Assembly (NCBI GenBank): GCA_013397115.1
Contig: VWZW01001748.1
Span: 624,757-688,756 of the forward strand
Length of the DNA: 64,000 nt
Direction: 5' to 3'
From: Edolisoma coerulescens
Taxonomy: Eukaryota; Chordata; Aves; Passeriformes; Campephagidae
Part shown: piece by piece, positions 26,301 through 38,879 of the stretch
How positions within the stretch are numbered: position 1 is the first letter of the stretch
Layout: each line of letters begins with the position of its first letter
Program-made: the position numbers and the translations under genes
The notes under the pieces: model-generated
What the model was told of the DNA's origin: nothing
Databases searched by the model: none
Seen by the model: the letters and a program-made list of their open reading frames with translations, nothing else

Positions 26301-28213
26301 TGCAAGCACTGCATGCCATCTTTTCCCTTGAATTTTCAATATGTTAAACCTTAATAAAGATATTATTCAGTGTTAGGTAAGACTACTGACACCAATGAAT
26401 TATTTTTAAATTTTTCAGTTTATAGTCCAGATGCAGCATCCATGCATTATCCGGTCAGGCCAGATAAGATTGAAATCACAGAGGGGTTAGGGTGCTGATA
26501 ACTCACTACTCAAGCCATTCCTCCTGTATTTTTAATTCTGTGACTGTCTAGGGACAAAGCTGTCAAGTAGAAACAACAACCCATGACTTGCACTCCTTGC
26601 TGAGTGCCCAGAAATGCAGTGAATGCCTGTCCCGCTGGTATTTTTCTACAGCTACAATTTGCTGTGCATGGCACCCATAACTTTTTCTGAGGTGACAGAA
26701 GCAAATTTTGCAACTGTACTTTACTTAAAAATCAGAACTTTTTTTTTTATTCCTGTACATAAAGAATAAAGCCTTCTGGGCTTATATGTTTTAGTTCTTA
26801 TAAGACCCTAGGCAAATTGTTGGGGTCTAGCAGCCAAGAACACACAAAAAAAGTGTCTCCTATGAGTATGTAAGAGAACTGAGATGCAATCATTCCTTTA
26901 GAAATGAGAGGGGCTTGGATATCCAAATTTCCTTCATAGTTTAGGAGTCTTCCATGAAGCATATGTTTTCTGCTCAGAAGAACTCTCTCACTGTATATCC
27001 TGTGGAAAGAACTACTTAAATAAAGCAGTATCTTTTATCAAGAGACAAAATCTTGAAAACATCAGTCATATTGAGAGCAGTTCTGATTTCTTTTTCTTAA
27101 AATATTTGGTTCCATTCCTTGCCTTCGGCCATTGCCTATCACAGAGCTAGAAGTGGAGGATGGAATCAAATGGGCAGAGGAAATAACTGAGTAGGAGCGA
27201 ATTTCTGCCAGTGTTGTATAAAATCCGTTGATTTGTAATGCCAACTGTTTGTGATAAGAACAGAATCCCCCTTGTACAATCTCTCTTGTGAAACACTGAA
27301 TAAACAGTTTCAAGGCATCTATAAATAAAGGCGTAATCACTTAGTGCAGCCACACTGGCCTGACCTAAGCATTTCTATTTGTGGGCAGTTCTGTGGATTT
27401 TCCCAGGTAACTTACTGGGCATTCTGGAGTGAGGAGTTGTCTCCTCAGGAAAAAAAAGCATCTCGGTGACCACAGTTAATATTTTCTTTCATCCCCTGGT
27501 TTCACCCTTCTCAGAGTTGGATCTGTTGAGGAATACTTGTTTCTTTGACTTGAGTATGTGTAGATGCTATTATTAGATGCAAAGGTCAAAATGCCTAGAA
27601 GGGTCCCACTTCTGGATGAAGTCTCCTAACTCAATTAGGTACTTATTTAATCTTTAGGAGAAATTATTTAAAATTTCTTTTGGTCTGCACAATGGCATTT
27701 TAATGTGTTAGTCGATGGAATGATTTTTTAAAACACTATTATTTCTTCAGGTTTTTTTTTTTTTCAATTTTTAAGCATGAGCTATTTGGGATGTTTCTCT
27801 GTCATGCTGAAATGTCCAGGAAGTTGTGTAGATACTGTATATTTAGGTGTCTAGATATCAAATAATAAACTGAGGAAACAGAGCAAAGTCCTGTCCTTAT
27901 GTTATCTGGGCATCTGATTGCCTACTGCAAAAACTTGAGTTGACAAGTCAGTAGAGACCTTTTAAACTTACAGCTTCTACATAGAAAACATTTAGGTGTG
28001 GAGCTTTAATTTTTCAAGCTGTCATTTATTATGTCATATTACCCAATTATCGTGAATAGTGCATCTGAACATATCTATTTCGTAATTTGAGAGAACTGAT
28101 GGGTTGGTCGACTGGATAGGGCACTACATGTGGATCAAGAGAATTGGGTTCTGTAGGTCTCTTTGTGTCTTAGCCCTTCCGTTTTTGGGGACACTGGAAT
28201 GGGGAATGGGTGA
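23397..28213. other. Noncoding DNA with small simple repeats
   Basis: No gene was recognised. It holds a (GTT)n run of about six units at 24658-24675, A+T-rich low-complexity sequence at about 24255-24300, and a perfect 14-bp palindrome CACTTTATAAAGTG at 25605-25618. There are also poly-T tracts near 26740 and 27757-27768. Short frames on both strands look like chance. Confidence 0.5.
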
Positions 28214-28478
28214 AATTCATAGAATCACAGAATGGTTTGGGTCAGATAGGACATTTAAAGATCATCTACTTCAACCTCCCTGCAATGAGCAGGGGCATCT
28301 TCAAACACTCCAGGTTGCTCAAAGCCCCATCTAACCTGGCCTTGAACACTTCCAGGGATGGGGTAACCACAACTTCTCTGGGAAACCTTTTCCAGGGCCT
28401 CATCATAAAAAATTCCTTCCTTTTATCTATTCTGAATCTACCCTATTTCTGTTTAAAATTCATGCCTTTCTCTTGAAA
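28214..28478 (-). mobile_element. CR1 LINE 3'-end fragment (5'-truncated)
   Basis: Read on the minus strand this is the 3' end of a chicken repeat 1 retrotransposon. The plus-strand sequence opens with the reversed CR1 tail (ATAGAATCACAGAATGG) and continues through the characteristic 'TTTAAAGATCATCTA', 'CAACCTCCCTGCAATG' and 'CAGGGATGGGGTAACC'-type segments to about 28478. Only the last ~265 bp are present, which is typical because CR1 copies are nearly all 5'-truncated at insertion. The tail retains two octamer units (ATTCTGTG, then ATTCTATG), and there is no poly(A), as expected for CR1. Divergence is moderate. Open frames over it (76-88 codons) are CR1-derived or chance. Confidence 0.93.
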
Positions 28479-30708
28479 TTGAGTGAAATTTCTGGACTGT
28501 AAATTCCTTACTAACTAGACTCTAATTTATTGTATAAGGTAGTGACTGCAAAGAGGCACTCAGCTCAGAGGGGCCATTTAAATTTGATGTGAACCGTGGA
28601 AGAAAAGCACAGCACTAAAATAACCCTACAAAATTTGAAATGCCAAAATAGATACAGGTAATTCCTAAGTGTTTCTCCCTCCCTTGATTTTACATGTTTT
28701 TCCCCAGTTAATCATGTTTGCTGTTGAAAAAATCAGATCGACACAGGGAAAATATCCATGTTCTCCAGTGAGCTGTAAATTCTTCTTCTTGTCATTAACC
28801 ACAGTTGCTCTCCTGCAGCCAGTTCTTCAATGCTCTTGCACTGACATTGATTCATATTATTTCAGACCAATTACTCATGCAACAATATGTTCTTCCTGTT
28901 AAAAAGATATCTTGCTAGATAAGCACTCTGGAGGTTCCTGTTTTTTTTTCTTTTCCCAAAGAAACAACCTATGTCATGGGTTGGATTTATGTTGCAGGGC
29001 AAACTTTTAAACCTCCTCAATATCTTCTGACCTGTCAAAGGAGAAAACTTCTCTTCAGCTGGGACAGATTTGCACTGATTAGATTTGTCATGTTATTTAC
29101 AGCTGAAGTTTGACTGTGTAGGAGTTAAATAAAAACCAGGGAAAGTCTCAGATGTGAATTCATAGACTATTCCCTTGAATGTAGCTGTTAAAAATCCCCA
29201 TGGATACTGTTAGCCTTGCTTCTAGCACAGTAGTTACACTGCCATTCTCTGTGTGTGCTTAGTGAGAGTGAGTCAAGCCATATAATAGCTGTAAAGAAGC
29301 CTGAGATTTAAAAAGGTCCCTGGGCTATTTCATGCTATGAAGCATTCACTTTTGAATCAGATTTGTCAGTACCAGAGGTACAGATCAGCATATGCATCAG
29401 CATCACTGCAGAGCCGTATTTTCTTTAGCCCACAGTACTTTTGAAGAGATCAAGCTCTGATGGATACACTGAGCAGGGTCAAACCCTTCTCTCTGAGTTA
29501 GTGGAAACAGCAGGGAGCACGAAGTTACAAGCCAAAACTAAATGCCCCTGAAAATTAATCACTTCATGAGCTTCATCTTAGCAAGTCAGTGTCCATGGAG
29601 ACTGTGAATAGAGCAACAACAGACGGACCTTAAAGACCTTGGTGCTTCTGCTAGCAAATGCAGCTGTTGCCAACTCTGACAGAATTACAGACTTCAAGGT
29701 ACAATTGATGTTTCCTTCCAGAAAGACTTGCCTTGTTAGATCTCCATCCTAGGCCACAGAAGGAAGGGAAAATGGTCTAAAATTGCAGGCTAAAAAAGCA
29801 TTTCTATGTTTTTGACTGTGGCAGATTCAGTTCCTAGTCAGTTTGCTGCTTGATTAAACTACATAAACATTATATGAGGCAATAAACTGAGACATCATAA
29901 AGGTGAGTTCATCCAGGTGTTCAATTTTAAAGCTGGAAGGTTCAGAATTCACAGAAAAACTTGTTGCCCTTCCTCCTCTCCCTCTCAAAAGTGTTAGCTC
30001 TCATAAAGCAGAACTTATAGATGGTATAACGCAATGCCTTAGCAATTTGTTTGGGACATTTGGACATTAATCCAATACTGATTAAACTAAGAGTCTATTC
30101 CCCTCCTGCAGTCCCCTCTGGTCTTTCACCTGTCAACATTTTTCTTCAATATAAGGCCTGTCTCTTTGGTCAGTGTGAATAGTGCAGAGTCCAATATTAG
30201 TAACGTTTTCTGAGGTGAGCCCCCGTTTGAGACTGACCCAGCTTCTATTTGCTCTGCCATAAATCAATATCTGTTAGAAGGACTTATCACACTGGACCCA
30301 AACCGGTGATGCATGAAGAAAGACAGGCTCCCTATGTCTGATTTCAGGCATTTACCCTGCTATTTCTGGACCCTTCTTTGCTTGTGTTTGACAATGTCTT
30401 GAGCTTGCGAGTATGATGGTCCAACTTACTGTCATTTAAAATTGTCTCTACTAGACTAAAGAAAGAAGGGTGCTCACTTTCTGGGCTTTCTTTTCTCTTT
30501 GTTTCTGTTTTTGTTATAGAGTAGCTATCATAGGTCCAGGTCTCTTGAAAGTAAAGGAATTAGACTGCCAGCTAGACTTTGCTTTATTGGGTTGAGTTAG
30601 TGCTTTAGATCTGCAGCTTTTCTCTTTAGAAAATTCATCTTTCTGAAATGCTCTGTGATTTTTCTGGATCTCCCTTGCAGCATGGAGAATTGCTTGGTAT
30701 AGTGTTTT
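28479..30708. other. Noncoding, nothing recognised
   Basis: This is A+T-rich, apparently single-copy DNA. No gene, RNA or known repeat was seen. Confidence 0.5.
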
Positions 30709-30802
30709 TCGGTCTTGTTTTTTTTTGTTTGGTTGGGTTTTTTTGGTGGTTTGTTTTTGTTTTTGTTTTTGTTTTTTTGTTTTTTTGTTTTTTTTTTCAG
30801 AA
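30709..30802. repeat. T-rich low-complexity tract, (TTTTTG)n-like
   Basis: About 90 bases of almost only T and G contain several GTTTTT/TTTTTG units and terminal T-runs, ending in TTTCAG. The tract resembles a polypyrimidine-type splice acceptor by accident, but the following sequence has no coding character. It could be the reversed A-rich tail of an unrecognised retrocopy. No such copy is visible on the far side. Confidence 0.85.
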
Positions 30803-33800
30803 AAAATGCCCTATGTGGATAAAGAAGCTGAAATATTTGCTCCAGAATGAATAATGTCAGGTGCTCTCCTAGCAGTTTCAGCTAAGCTCTGAAGCTGTGA
30901 TCTTGACAGAAGGCACTCGTAAGCACTGGACAGTTTTGAGAACATGACCCTAGGGTGCTTTTGCCATTGTCCGTCATTAAAAGGTAAATGAGGGGAGAAA
31001 AGCAAGTAAAAGTCTGGCCTCACAAGGATAGTACTGTGTGTTCCACACTACAGGTATTAGATGCAGTAAGGACTGCAGGGGATTAGCACCAAATGCTTGT
31101 TAAGCAGCTTCATGTACATGTTATACTAAATAAAAAGGGCAAGTACATGCAATGAGGAGATGCTGAAGCAGATGAAGCTGTGAATCTCCTGGAATTTAAA
31201 GCTAACTTTATTTAGCTTATTTCTAAAATCTACCCTGACCTAAGCTTTTAGACACATAATTAAGTGAACATATGAGGATATTTTCTCTACTGAAAATAAA
31301 TTAGAATATCCCTTCTGTCCAGTGTAAAAGTTCCGTGATGTTAATAGCCCAATATTTTCCACTTAAATTGAGAATTCAGGGCTGTTATGGATCCATGCGC
31401 TGGGTCCTGTTAAACACTTCATTCTCTCTGTCATCCACAGACTTCAGAGCCACCATCTATTTATAATACCATTTCTTCCCTTTTCTTTCTGTGTTAGAGA
31501 AAGTTACTAAGGTGTTCAATTTCCCATGTGTTGTGACCTACAGACACAAGTCATCGTCAGTATTTGCTGCCACAGGACAAAGACAAAGAGAGATGGAGGG
31601 AATTGCTTTCCACTGCTGAAAAAGGAGTGCTACCAGAATTCAGTAAAATAATAAAGAAGAATGTAATGGAGCTGTGAAATTAGTTATTCAAACCAGTCAG
31701 AAAATCCATGTGTTAAGGTTGCCTGCGAACTTTTTAAAATACCGAAGTATTTTATAATATATGACAGCATTTTTGCCTATTTTGCCAGCCATTTTATGCT
31801 CTTTTATGAGCTCTATGGTACCAACACTGATGATGACAGACTGCAAGGATTATTTCTGCACGTCATTCTGATAGAAAGATTTTTTGGGTAATGATAGCCA
31901 TTAACACATGGACAAGACATTCATAGAAATTTTTTTGCTTTGTGAGGGTTACAAAAATCCCTCATCATAAGAATGAGGGACATTCAACACTTCTGATTCC
32001 TGAATGACCCAGGAGCGGTGGAAAAAAGGATGTTTTAGTGGTATTGCATCCTATGTCTGACGCTGAAAACTGCAGCTTCTTTCCAAAGTTGATTTTAGAG
32101 TGGCATTATTGAATGCTGTGTTGCCATGAATTGTCAATTGACCTGTCAATCTGTGGCTGTGCAATACCATGGTTAGCAGACTCTGTTATCTTAGAAACAC
32201 AAAATGTTTAAATCCTATTTGGAGCATCATCACTTAAGCACCACTCCAGAAACAGCAGTGATATTTCCCTCTAGCCAGTGGTAGGATGCTCAGGCAGAGC
32301 AGGAGATGCTCACAGCCAGTCTCCCTCTCTTCCCTGAGGCATTTCAGGATTCTGCCTGCATCTCCTGACTGGGAAGGTCTGTGTGGATTGCTTCCACTGT
32401 CTTCTGCTGTTGGTTTCAGTGGTGTAGGCTGTCAGCTGAAATACATGCTCACAAAACAGGTAATGATTTTTTGATGATCTATTTGTTTCAAAATTAATCC
32501 CAAGCTTCTTTTAAAATTTTTTTATTTTGGCTGATGAACAAACACACGTGGTTACACTTCTTGTTTACAGTGTGAATCACTCTCCTTTTGTGTTTTACTC
32601 CCAACAGATTTTTCTGACAGGATCAGGTGGTAAGAAGCAGAGATGTAGAAAGACTCAGGCCATGCTTATTCCCTGATGTACTGCTACTTAGTTTGTTTTT
32701 AACAATAAATGTCAGGTATCTGCCCTTCTAGGAAAACGATAAGAAAAATTAGAATTCTCCATATCAGTAGGGGAAACACTTTGCATCTTTTAGGAGTGTG
32801 GTTCTTCAGTTTTTCAAAAATTAAAAGCTTGACCTTTAATAATGGCATCTTTTATTTGAGTCCCCCAGCTTGCCTTGAGTTTTTTCTGCTAACAGTGCAC
32901 TCAACATTGAGATATCCTGTGTTGAATGAACACGGCAAACTCTCATTTGAGCAGAAATACTGTAAAGCAAACATTGTTAAGGACCATTTGCTGTAGAAAA
33001 AAAGCTTATAGTGAGCACTCGGTGGCAGCTTAGCTTGTTTCCCCACTATTCATGCTTTCATCTGAATTCTTTCCACTAAAGTCTCTGGCTGAAGCTGAAA
33101 AACTTGTATAGCACAGACAATCTCACTTAAATTATGCCTTGTAACTACCTCAGCTTAGTCTGTCTCAAATCTCTGCTAAAATAGCTCCCAGGAGTTTCAA
33201 AAGTTAGCGTGATTGAAAGAATGTTATTATATCTGTCTTGCCCTTTAAGGAAGGCAATGTAAAGTACATGTCAACTGTGTTCCTTCTGAGTTATTCCCCC
33301 TAAATAATTCAATGATGCTGGTCCCTGACTGTTCTCTTGTCTTCTCTTGTACTACTTAGTTATCTCAGAGTTTGATCAGTGAAAAATTCCTGCATGGAAT
33401 TTGACCTTTCCATTAATGTCAACTCTGTCTTCATGGAACTACTGTGCTGGTACCATTGTATTTAAGAGGGAGCAAATAAGCCAGATATTGCCTGGGTGTC
33501 TATTTGTTGTCTATTTTCCATTTAAATTTCAATTTCTTAAATGAGATGAAGGGTAATTGTGCACTTTATATGTTTGTTCATTAATACATGGTTTAGTAGT
33601 AGTAATTATGGAAAAAAAGGATAAAAAGAATTTCAGCTGAAATTTAGACCAAAGCTAAAATTAAATTTTCCTATTTGGTCTCATAAGCTTGTAGTTGGAA
33701 CTTATCTTTGTCTTTTGAAAGTGAGATAGTAAGGAGGTGTTGCAGAGAACTGCAAAAAGAGTGAATATTGGTGTGTATAAGAAGTATAGTTTCTGAAACT

Positions 33801-36800
33801 GCAAGTGACTGCAAATACTGATGTTTCTGTACCCGCACTGAGTCAATTGTAGGATGAAAATCTGAAAGGAAAGGGGGATTGAGAGGCACAAACTGAAAGA
33901 GAACATGTGTTTTTCATAAGTGCAGAGTCACTGACAATGGCAGAAGTTCTTGAGAAATAAAAAGCCTTTATGAAAACATCAATTTGCCTATTTAGGAAAA
34001 TAAACATGCACTCAGGAGCTGAAGCTTAGCCATCAATTTTTGAGAAGCGTCCCCCATGGTCCATGCAGCTCTGTGTCAGAGAGCTTCAATGCCTTCAGCA
34101 TGCAGGTCGAGGCATGGACAGCTTCTCTACTCTGCTGCAGACAGAAGTTCAGTTGCAGTGGTGCTCTGCCATTTCCCTCTGTGATATTTCCTTAAGCAAC
34201 CCAGAATTCACAAGCACTCTGAGTCTCAATAGGATGAATTTGACATATATTTTTGTGGATAATGCTAACTTTTGTATTCTCGGGGGTTAGAGGGAAAAAC
34301 CAGTGGGCTTATGATTCAGGGTTCAACACACTGGAGAATTTGCCTCTCTCTCTTGCTCAGAGGTACCTCACATTTTTGAAAGGCAGTGATTGCTGATCTG
34401 AGCTGAAAATCCAGATTTTCTACAAAGCATAACTTCAGCATCTTACCCCCAAGGACTGCACAGAATAAAAGGTGTTGGTACTCTGTGTGTCTTGCACTGC
34501 TTCACCTCAAATTTTGTATATTTCTCAATCTGGCAAAGAGGTAGAACAATATCTTTAGTGGGTCACATCTCTTTTACTATATTGGCTCTTCTGACTTTTA
34601 TCCCATTATTTGCAACAGCTAAGAGCTCAGACATCTCATTGAACAAGACTTTAAATGTCTTACCATTCAGTTTTAATATCACATTAACAGCCTTGATAAA
34701 TGTTCCAAACTAGGTTATTGCTTCCTTCCTGACACTCATAACCAAGTTGCCTTTTCCTGCATAACAGCTGCTGAGATCAGTGGTGGCCATGTAGCAGAAA
34801 ATTAGCCTGAATAGGCTTATAGGATATTGTTGCTTTTTGCAAAGTGACACCTATGTCCATTCCCTTCCTTATAGTGCTGAGGAAATAACAACACCCCAGC
34901 ACTATCAGGTTTAGATGAGGAGCATTTTGAGTCTGGAAGGAGAGGAAAGGTCTTAGGCCTAACGTTCCCCTTCCCGTTTGCAGCAGAACTCCTATCAATA
35001 ACAAAAGGCTCAGAAATCCCTTAGAATTTTTTTATCCAGCTAGGAATCTGGAAAGTGTTTAGAAGCCCATTTGGAGATAGATACCTGCCAAGTAAAGAGT
35101 GGAGCATTTGCCTTCTGGAAAAGAGTTTGAAAAGGTCACAGAAAAGCTCCAGTCTTCCTCCCCACTCCCACTTATTTTTAAGTATATTTGATCCTGCTGT
35201 GCATGAAGCCTCAAATCTATAAACAAGATTGAATGCTCTTAGACTCTCACTTTTCCTAACAGTAAGCTTTGGGTGGATTGAATTGACTGAGAGGTTTATT
35301 CAGAATAGCTCAGTATGAAATTCAGTTCTCAGATTAATGACTTAATTTCACTGAGGGACATGGAAGTTCTTTTAAAATGTGTATTCAGGCTCACACGTAG
35401 CAGTAGGTCAAAGTATACTCAATTTCTAAACAACCCCTCCATGGTTTAAATTAAGCTATTTTGTTGTGAATTGGAGGTACTATTACAGACCTTCATATTA
35501 AGGTAAGGAGCCTTCAGACCTGCTCCCTAGTGACAAATTTAACTTCAGAAAACCCCAAGAATCATGAAAGGACATCAGAGTGGGAGCACTGGGTGGAGGC
35601 AGTGTCAAAGAGAAAGAAAAGTAAGAACGAGCATTGTACTTTGATTAAACTTTTCTTCTCCTGCAGTGTGGAGGGCATATTGTGAAAAGAACATCTCTGT
35701 AGGTGGGGTTTTTTTTGTCCTGCAAGCTCTCACAGCCTGTGTTTAAAAATACCAGCTTTTACTTTAGGCAAAAGAAGAAGTATTTGTGCTATTAAAGAAG
35801 ATGAGTAAAAATTGTTGCTAGCAGAACAGATCTGAGCCCTATCTCAGCAATGCAGCATCTGGTTTAAGTATAATAGTTAATCTGCTGGCTGTGTTAGTGG
35901 AGCTGCCTTCTGTACAGAAATGCTTGAGAACCTGCTTTAAATCTCAGAGATCCCAGGGTGGTTTGAGCAGCAACATCTTGCATAATTAATTGCATGTGAA
36001 ATGCAGCCCATTTGGGAGGTCTGTGATTACTTGCCTGTATGTTCTTGAACACATTACAATACCAATAACTACTAATTTTAATTAAAACTTTGAAATGTCT
36101 GTTGGTTGAAATATTCATTAATATCACTTGATTATGTTGTTTTGTAATCTTCTGCACTCTCTTCATTACTGATTATCAAGACTATGTAAAAGTATGACAC
36201 TTCAAAGCACATACCTCCCCTATAAGTGCAACAGTCTTCAGAGATGTATTTTAATTTTGTTTTTGTTAAGAGACAAAATAATCTCCTCCCCCTCAAAGTA
36301 CTAAGAGTCTCTGTAACACACAGACAAACCCACCGCCTGTCATGGTCTCAATCCTGCAGCTGAAATGATCTTCAAAATGCTGACTGAAATGTAAGGCTCG
36401 TGCAAGGGTTTGCTCATTTGTCCTCTATCTCTAGATTTTTTTCATTTAGATCTACCTGATAGAGATGGGACTGAAATGCTCATATAGCCAAAGCACTAAA
36501 TGTAAATTTGTGTAATCTGAAATTCCACCTTCTCAGTCTTAAAGAGTCTTTAAGCCAGTACTTGGGCATCGACTTTTTTTTTCTATCAGTGGCCCAAACT
36601 CTCATATTCTGAAAACTTTCCAACTCCTTCCCTTGGATTTTTTTCTTGTCTCAAAGAAGCCTTCTCTCAAACTTTTGGGATCGACAAGGTAGTTTCACTG
36701 AGTTCTCTCCAATCATCAGAAACTATTTGGAACACTATCCACTCATTCAACTAGAGTCTTGTGAAGTTTTTAAAGAAGCTCGTAGCCTATGTCTACCCAC

Positions 36801-37024
36801 AATATAGCACTCCATGGGAATTATCTAACAGATCCTGGGCATCTAGAAAGCCACACAAAAGTAAAACTCCAACACAAATGGAGTGAGAAAAATGTTTTGA
36901 ATAACTGTTGCCAATAAATAGTAGCTCCTTTAGAAGGAAGAACGACCTCAAAAATAGAAACAAAATGTGCTGATGCTCTCACACCATAGAGGTAAGAATC
37001 AGTTTGTCAGCACTACAGAAAATT
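30803..37024. other. Noncoding, apparently single-copy DNA
   Basis: No genes or repeats were recognised. Frames are short, at most about 95 codons. Local G+C does not rise enough anywhere to suggest a promoter, and old repeat relics beyond visual recognition are likely. Confidence 0.5.
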
Positions 37025-37072
37025 CTGTAGCAGCTGATATTTTTATATACCATATAAAAATAACTGCCACAG
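37025..37072. repeat. 48-nt imperfect palindrome
   Basis: Three nested paired segments can be seen. CTGT (37025-37028) pairs with ACAG (37069-37072), GCAG (37030-37033) pairs with CTGC (37064-37067), and TATTTTTATAT (37038-37048) pairs exactly with ATATAAAAATA (37052-37062) around a 3-nt loop ACC. That gives 19 base pairs interrupted by one 1x1 mismatch and one 4x1 internal loop. It may be a decayed fold-back element or a quasi-palindrome. It is too short for a standard pre-microRNA. Confidence 0.8.
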
Positions 37073-37370
37073 TTTCTTTGTCTCATCAGTAATTTTATTG
37101 CTTTAATTGTGATCATCTTGATAGCAGTTATTTCCTTAGTGACCTGTGCAACAAAATATTAGGAAGGTGGTTTTGCAGACTATTAAAGAGGTAACTTAAA
37201 AAGAATTGTCCACTGCAATAGTTTTGATACATAATATTCATAGACTCAGCAACTATCAGGTCTTTAGAGATGATATAGGATCATCTGCAGCACATCACGC
37301 TGCCCTCAGACACCTCTGAAGGGAGGAATCTTCCTTGCAAGTAGTGTGGATATGCTCAGCCTGATGATAT

Positions 37371-37410
37371 GCCTCATTTTTGGGCAATCACCCTCATTTT
37401 TGGGCAATTT
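37371..37410. repeat. 20-nt tandem duplication
   Basis: Two adjacent 20-nt copies share CCTCATTTTTGGGCAAT and differ at the first base and at the last two bases. It is a small, relatively young duplication. Confidence 0.9.
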
Positions 37411-37815
37411 GGGATGAGCTGTAAGATGTACTGACTATTCCAGAAAGCCAAAAACCTTTTCTGACTTGCCACAGTGCTCAAGGATTCAGGATGGAAGCAG
37501 CAGCTCACTGAAAGCCTGTGACAGTCGGGACACTGGTGCCCCGTGGAGTCAGTGCATGTTCTGCCAGGCCCCTGCTTGAAATGAGGACAAAAGCAGGGCT
37601 GTCAATCTGGAGGCAATATCCTGTAACAATCCCACTTAGACTTAAAATTGTCCAAAGTTCTTATATTCACTGCAACAGTATGTTTCTGAGTACAGCTCAG
37701 AGATTTTGCCATAATGTATTGTTAGCTCTAATTTCCAGCTATTGCATCTTGTTGTATCATTGCCAGGTAGACAGGAAAACCAGGCATTGTCAAACTCCTC
37801 TTAGGCACTTACATC

Positions 37816-37863
37816 TTTCAGATTGCCAAGTAATTTCCGTTTCAGATCGTCAAGTAATTTCCA
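37816..37863. repeat. 24-nt tandem duplication
   Basis: Copies at 37816-37839 and 37840-37863 share TTTCAGAT and CAAGTAATTTCC and differ at three positions (TGC against CGT in the middle, and the last base). It lies about 450 bp from another short tandem duplication and inside a 122-codon open frame (37518-37886) that resembles no known protein. The duplication length is a multiple of three, so it does not break the frame, but this is weak evidence for coding. Confidence 0.88.
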
Positions 37864-38879
37864 AAGAGATGAATTCCAGGTTGTAAGATTTGGGTACTTA
37901 GAGGTACCATTTTGAATGCTCTCATATATCTTGCCAGGCCTCCAGCTGCTGGTTCAGAAACTCACTGTTCTCCTGTAAGTGCTGGGTCACACCTGCCACC
38001 TCCCTCCAGACGTCTTGCCTGGTAACCTGGCCAGTAACACTTGTTTAGGACAGGTGTACCTGCATGGCTCAGATCCTCCTCTCCACCCCAGCCAGGCCTT
38101 TTCGGCCTCTTCCAGAACCAGCAAGTCAAAATAAGGTGCTCACAATAATTTCTCAGTTTTGAACACCAGCTGAGGAATGAGAGGAACTATAATTTATGTA
38201 ATAATGACCGTTAATGAAAATGGAAGTAGCCTGTTAAAAGGAGATTAAAAGCTACAGGCAAAAGGTTAAAATTCTTGCAGTTGGTAGGGTGACTGCTAAA
38301 AGACAGTCAGAGGTAACAACTGTATTCTGTGTATATCAAAAATATTTGTAAAGGACAAAAAACCCCCAAATACAGTTGAACAGCAGAGGTGGCTAAAAAA
38401 TAGCAGGAATTAGACCAGATTAAAAGCAAAAGCAAAAAAGCAAAAGTGGAATAAGGAAGAAGATTTTGAATGAGCTGCCAAGGGTAAAATATACAGTTCT
38501 TTCCCCCCCGCTTCAAGCTGATCAAAATGAAGCTTACCAGAGCACTTGTAGGACAGACAGATTCTCAGGGCATAAACAGTCAGCCTATAGAAGAAAAGCC
38601 AAATTAGTTATTTGCCTTTACGTTTTCTACAAGAACAAATAGGAAAGTTCTTGCAAACAAAGGGTATAAGAAAACTTCTCAAAATTAAGTGTCAAGTTGA
38701 ATTTCTCAAACTGAAAATAGACAAATAGGTAAAATGATAAGGAATAAATAAAAAACTGAAGTGATATTGTTTCAAGCATTTGAACAGAACTTTAAAATGA
38801 AATAGAGAATCAATCACAATAGTAGACAATGGTAGTATATTTGAGTAAATAATTTCCTACCTTAAAGAACTATAAAGTA
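37864..38879. other. Noncoding; possible degraded upstream part of the LINE
   Basis: The part up to about 38140 is G+C-richer, and its origin is not recognised. From about 38140 on it is A-rich on the plus strand, including an AAAAGC-type simple run at 38421-38447. The A-rich, lysine-codon-like composition resembles the upstream ORF2 of the old CR1-type LINE that follows, but I could not align it with confidence. Confidence 0.35.

Noticed and set aside
30709..30802. Polypyrimidine tract plus CAG as a splice acceptor
   Set aside because: It is a low-complexity T/G tract and the downstream sequence shows no coding character.
37230..37340. Possible reversed CR1 tail (TTCATAGACTCAG ... GATCATCTGCAG)
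   Set aside because: A few words resemble a CR1 end, but the following 80 bases do not follow the CR1 order. Too weak to call.
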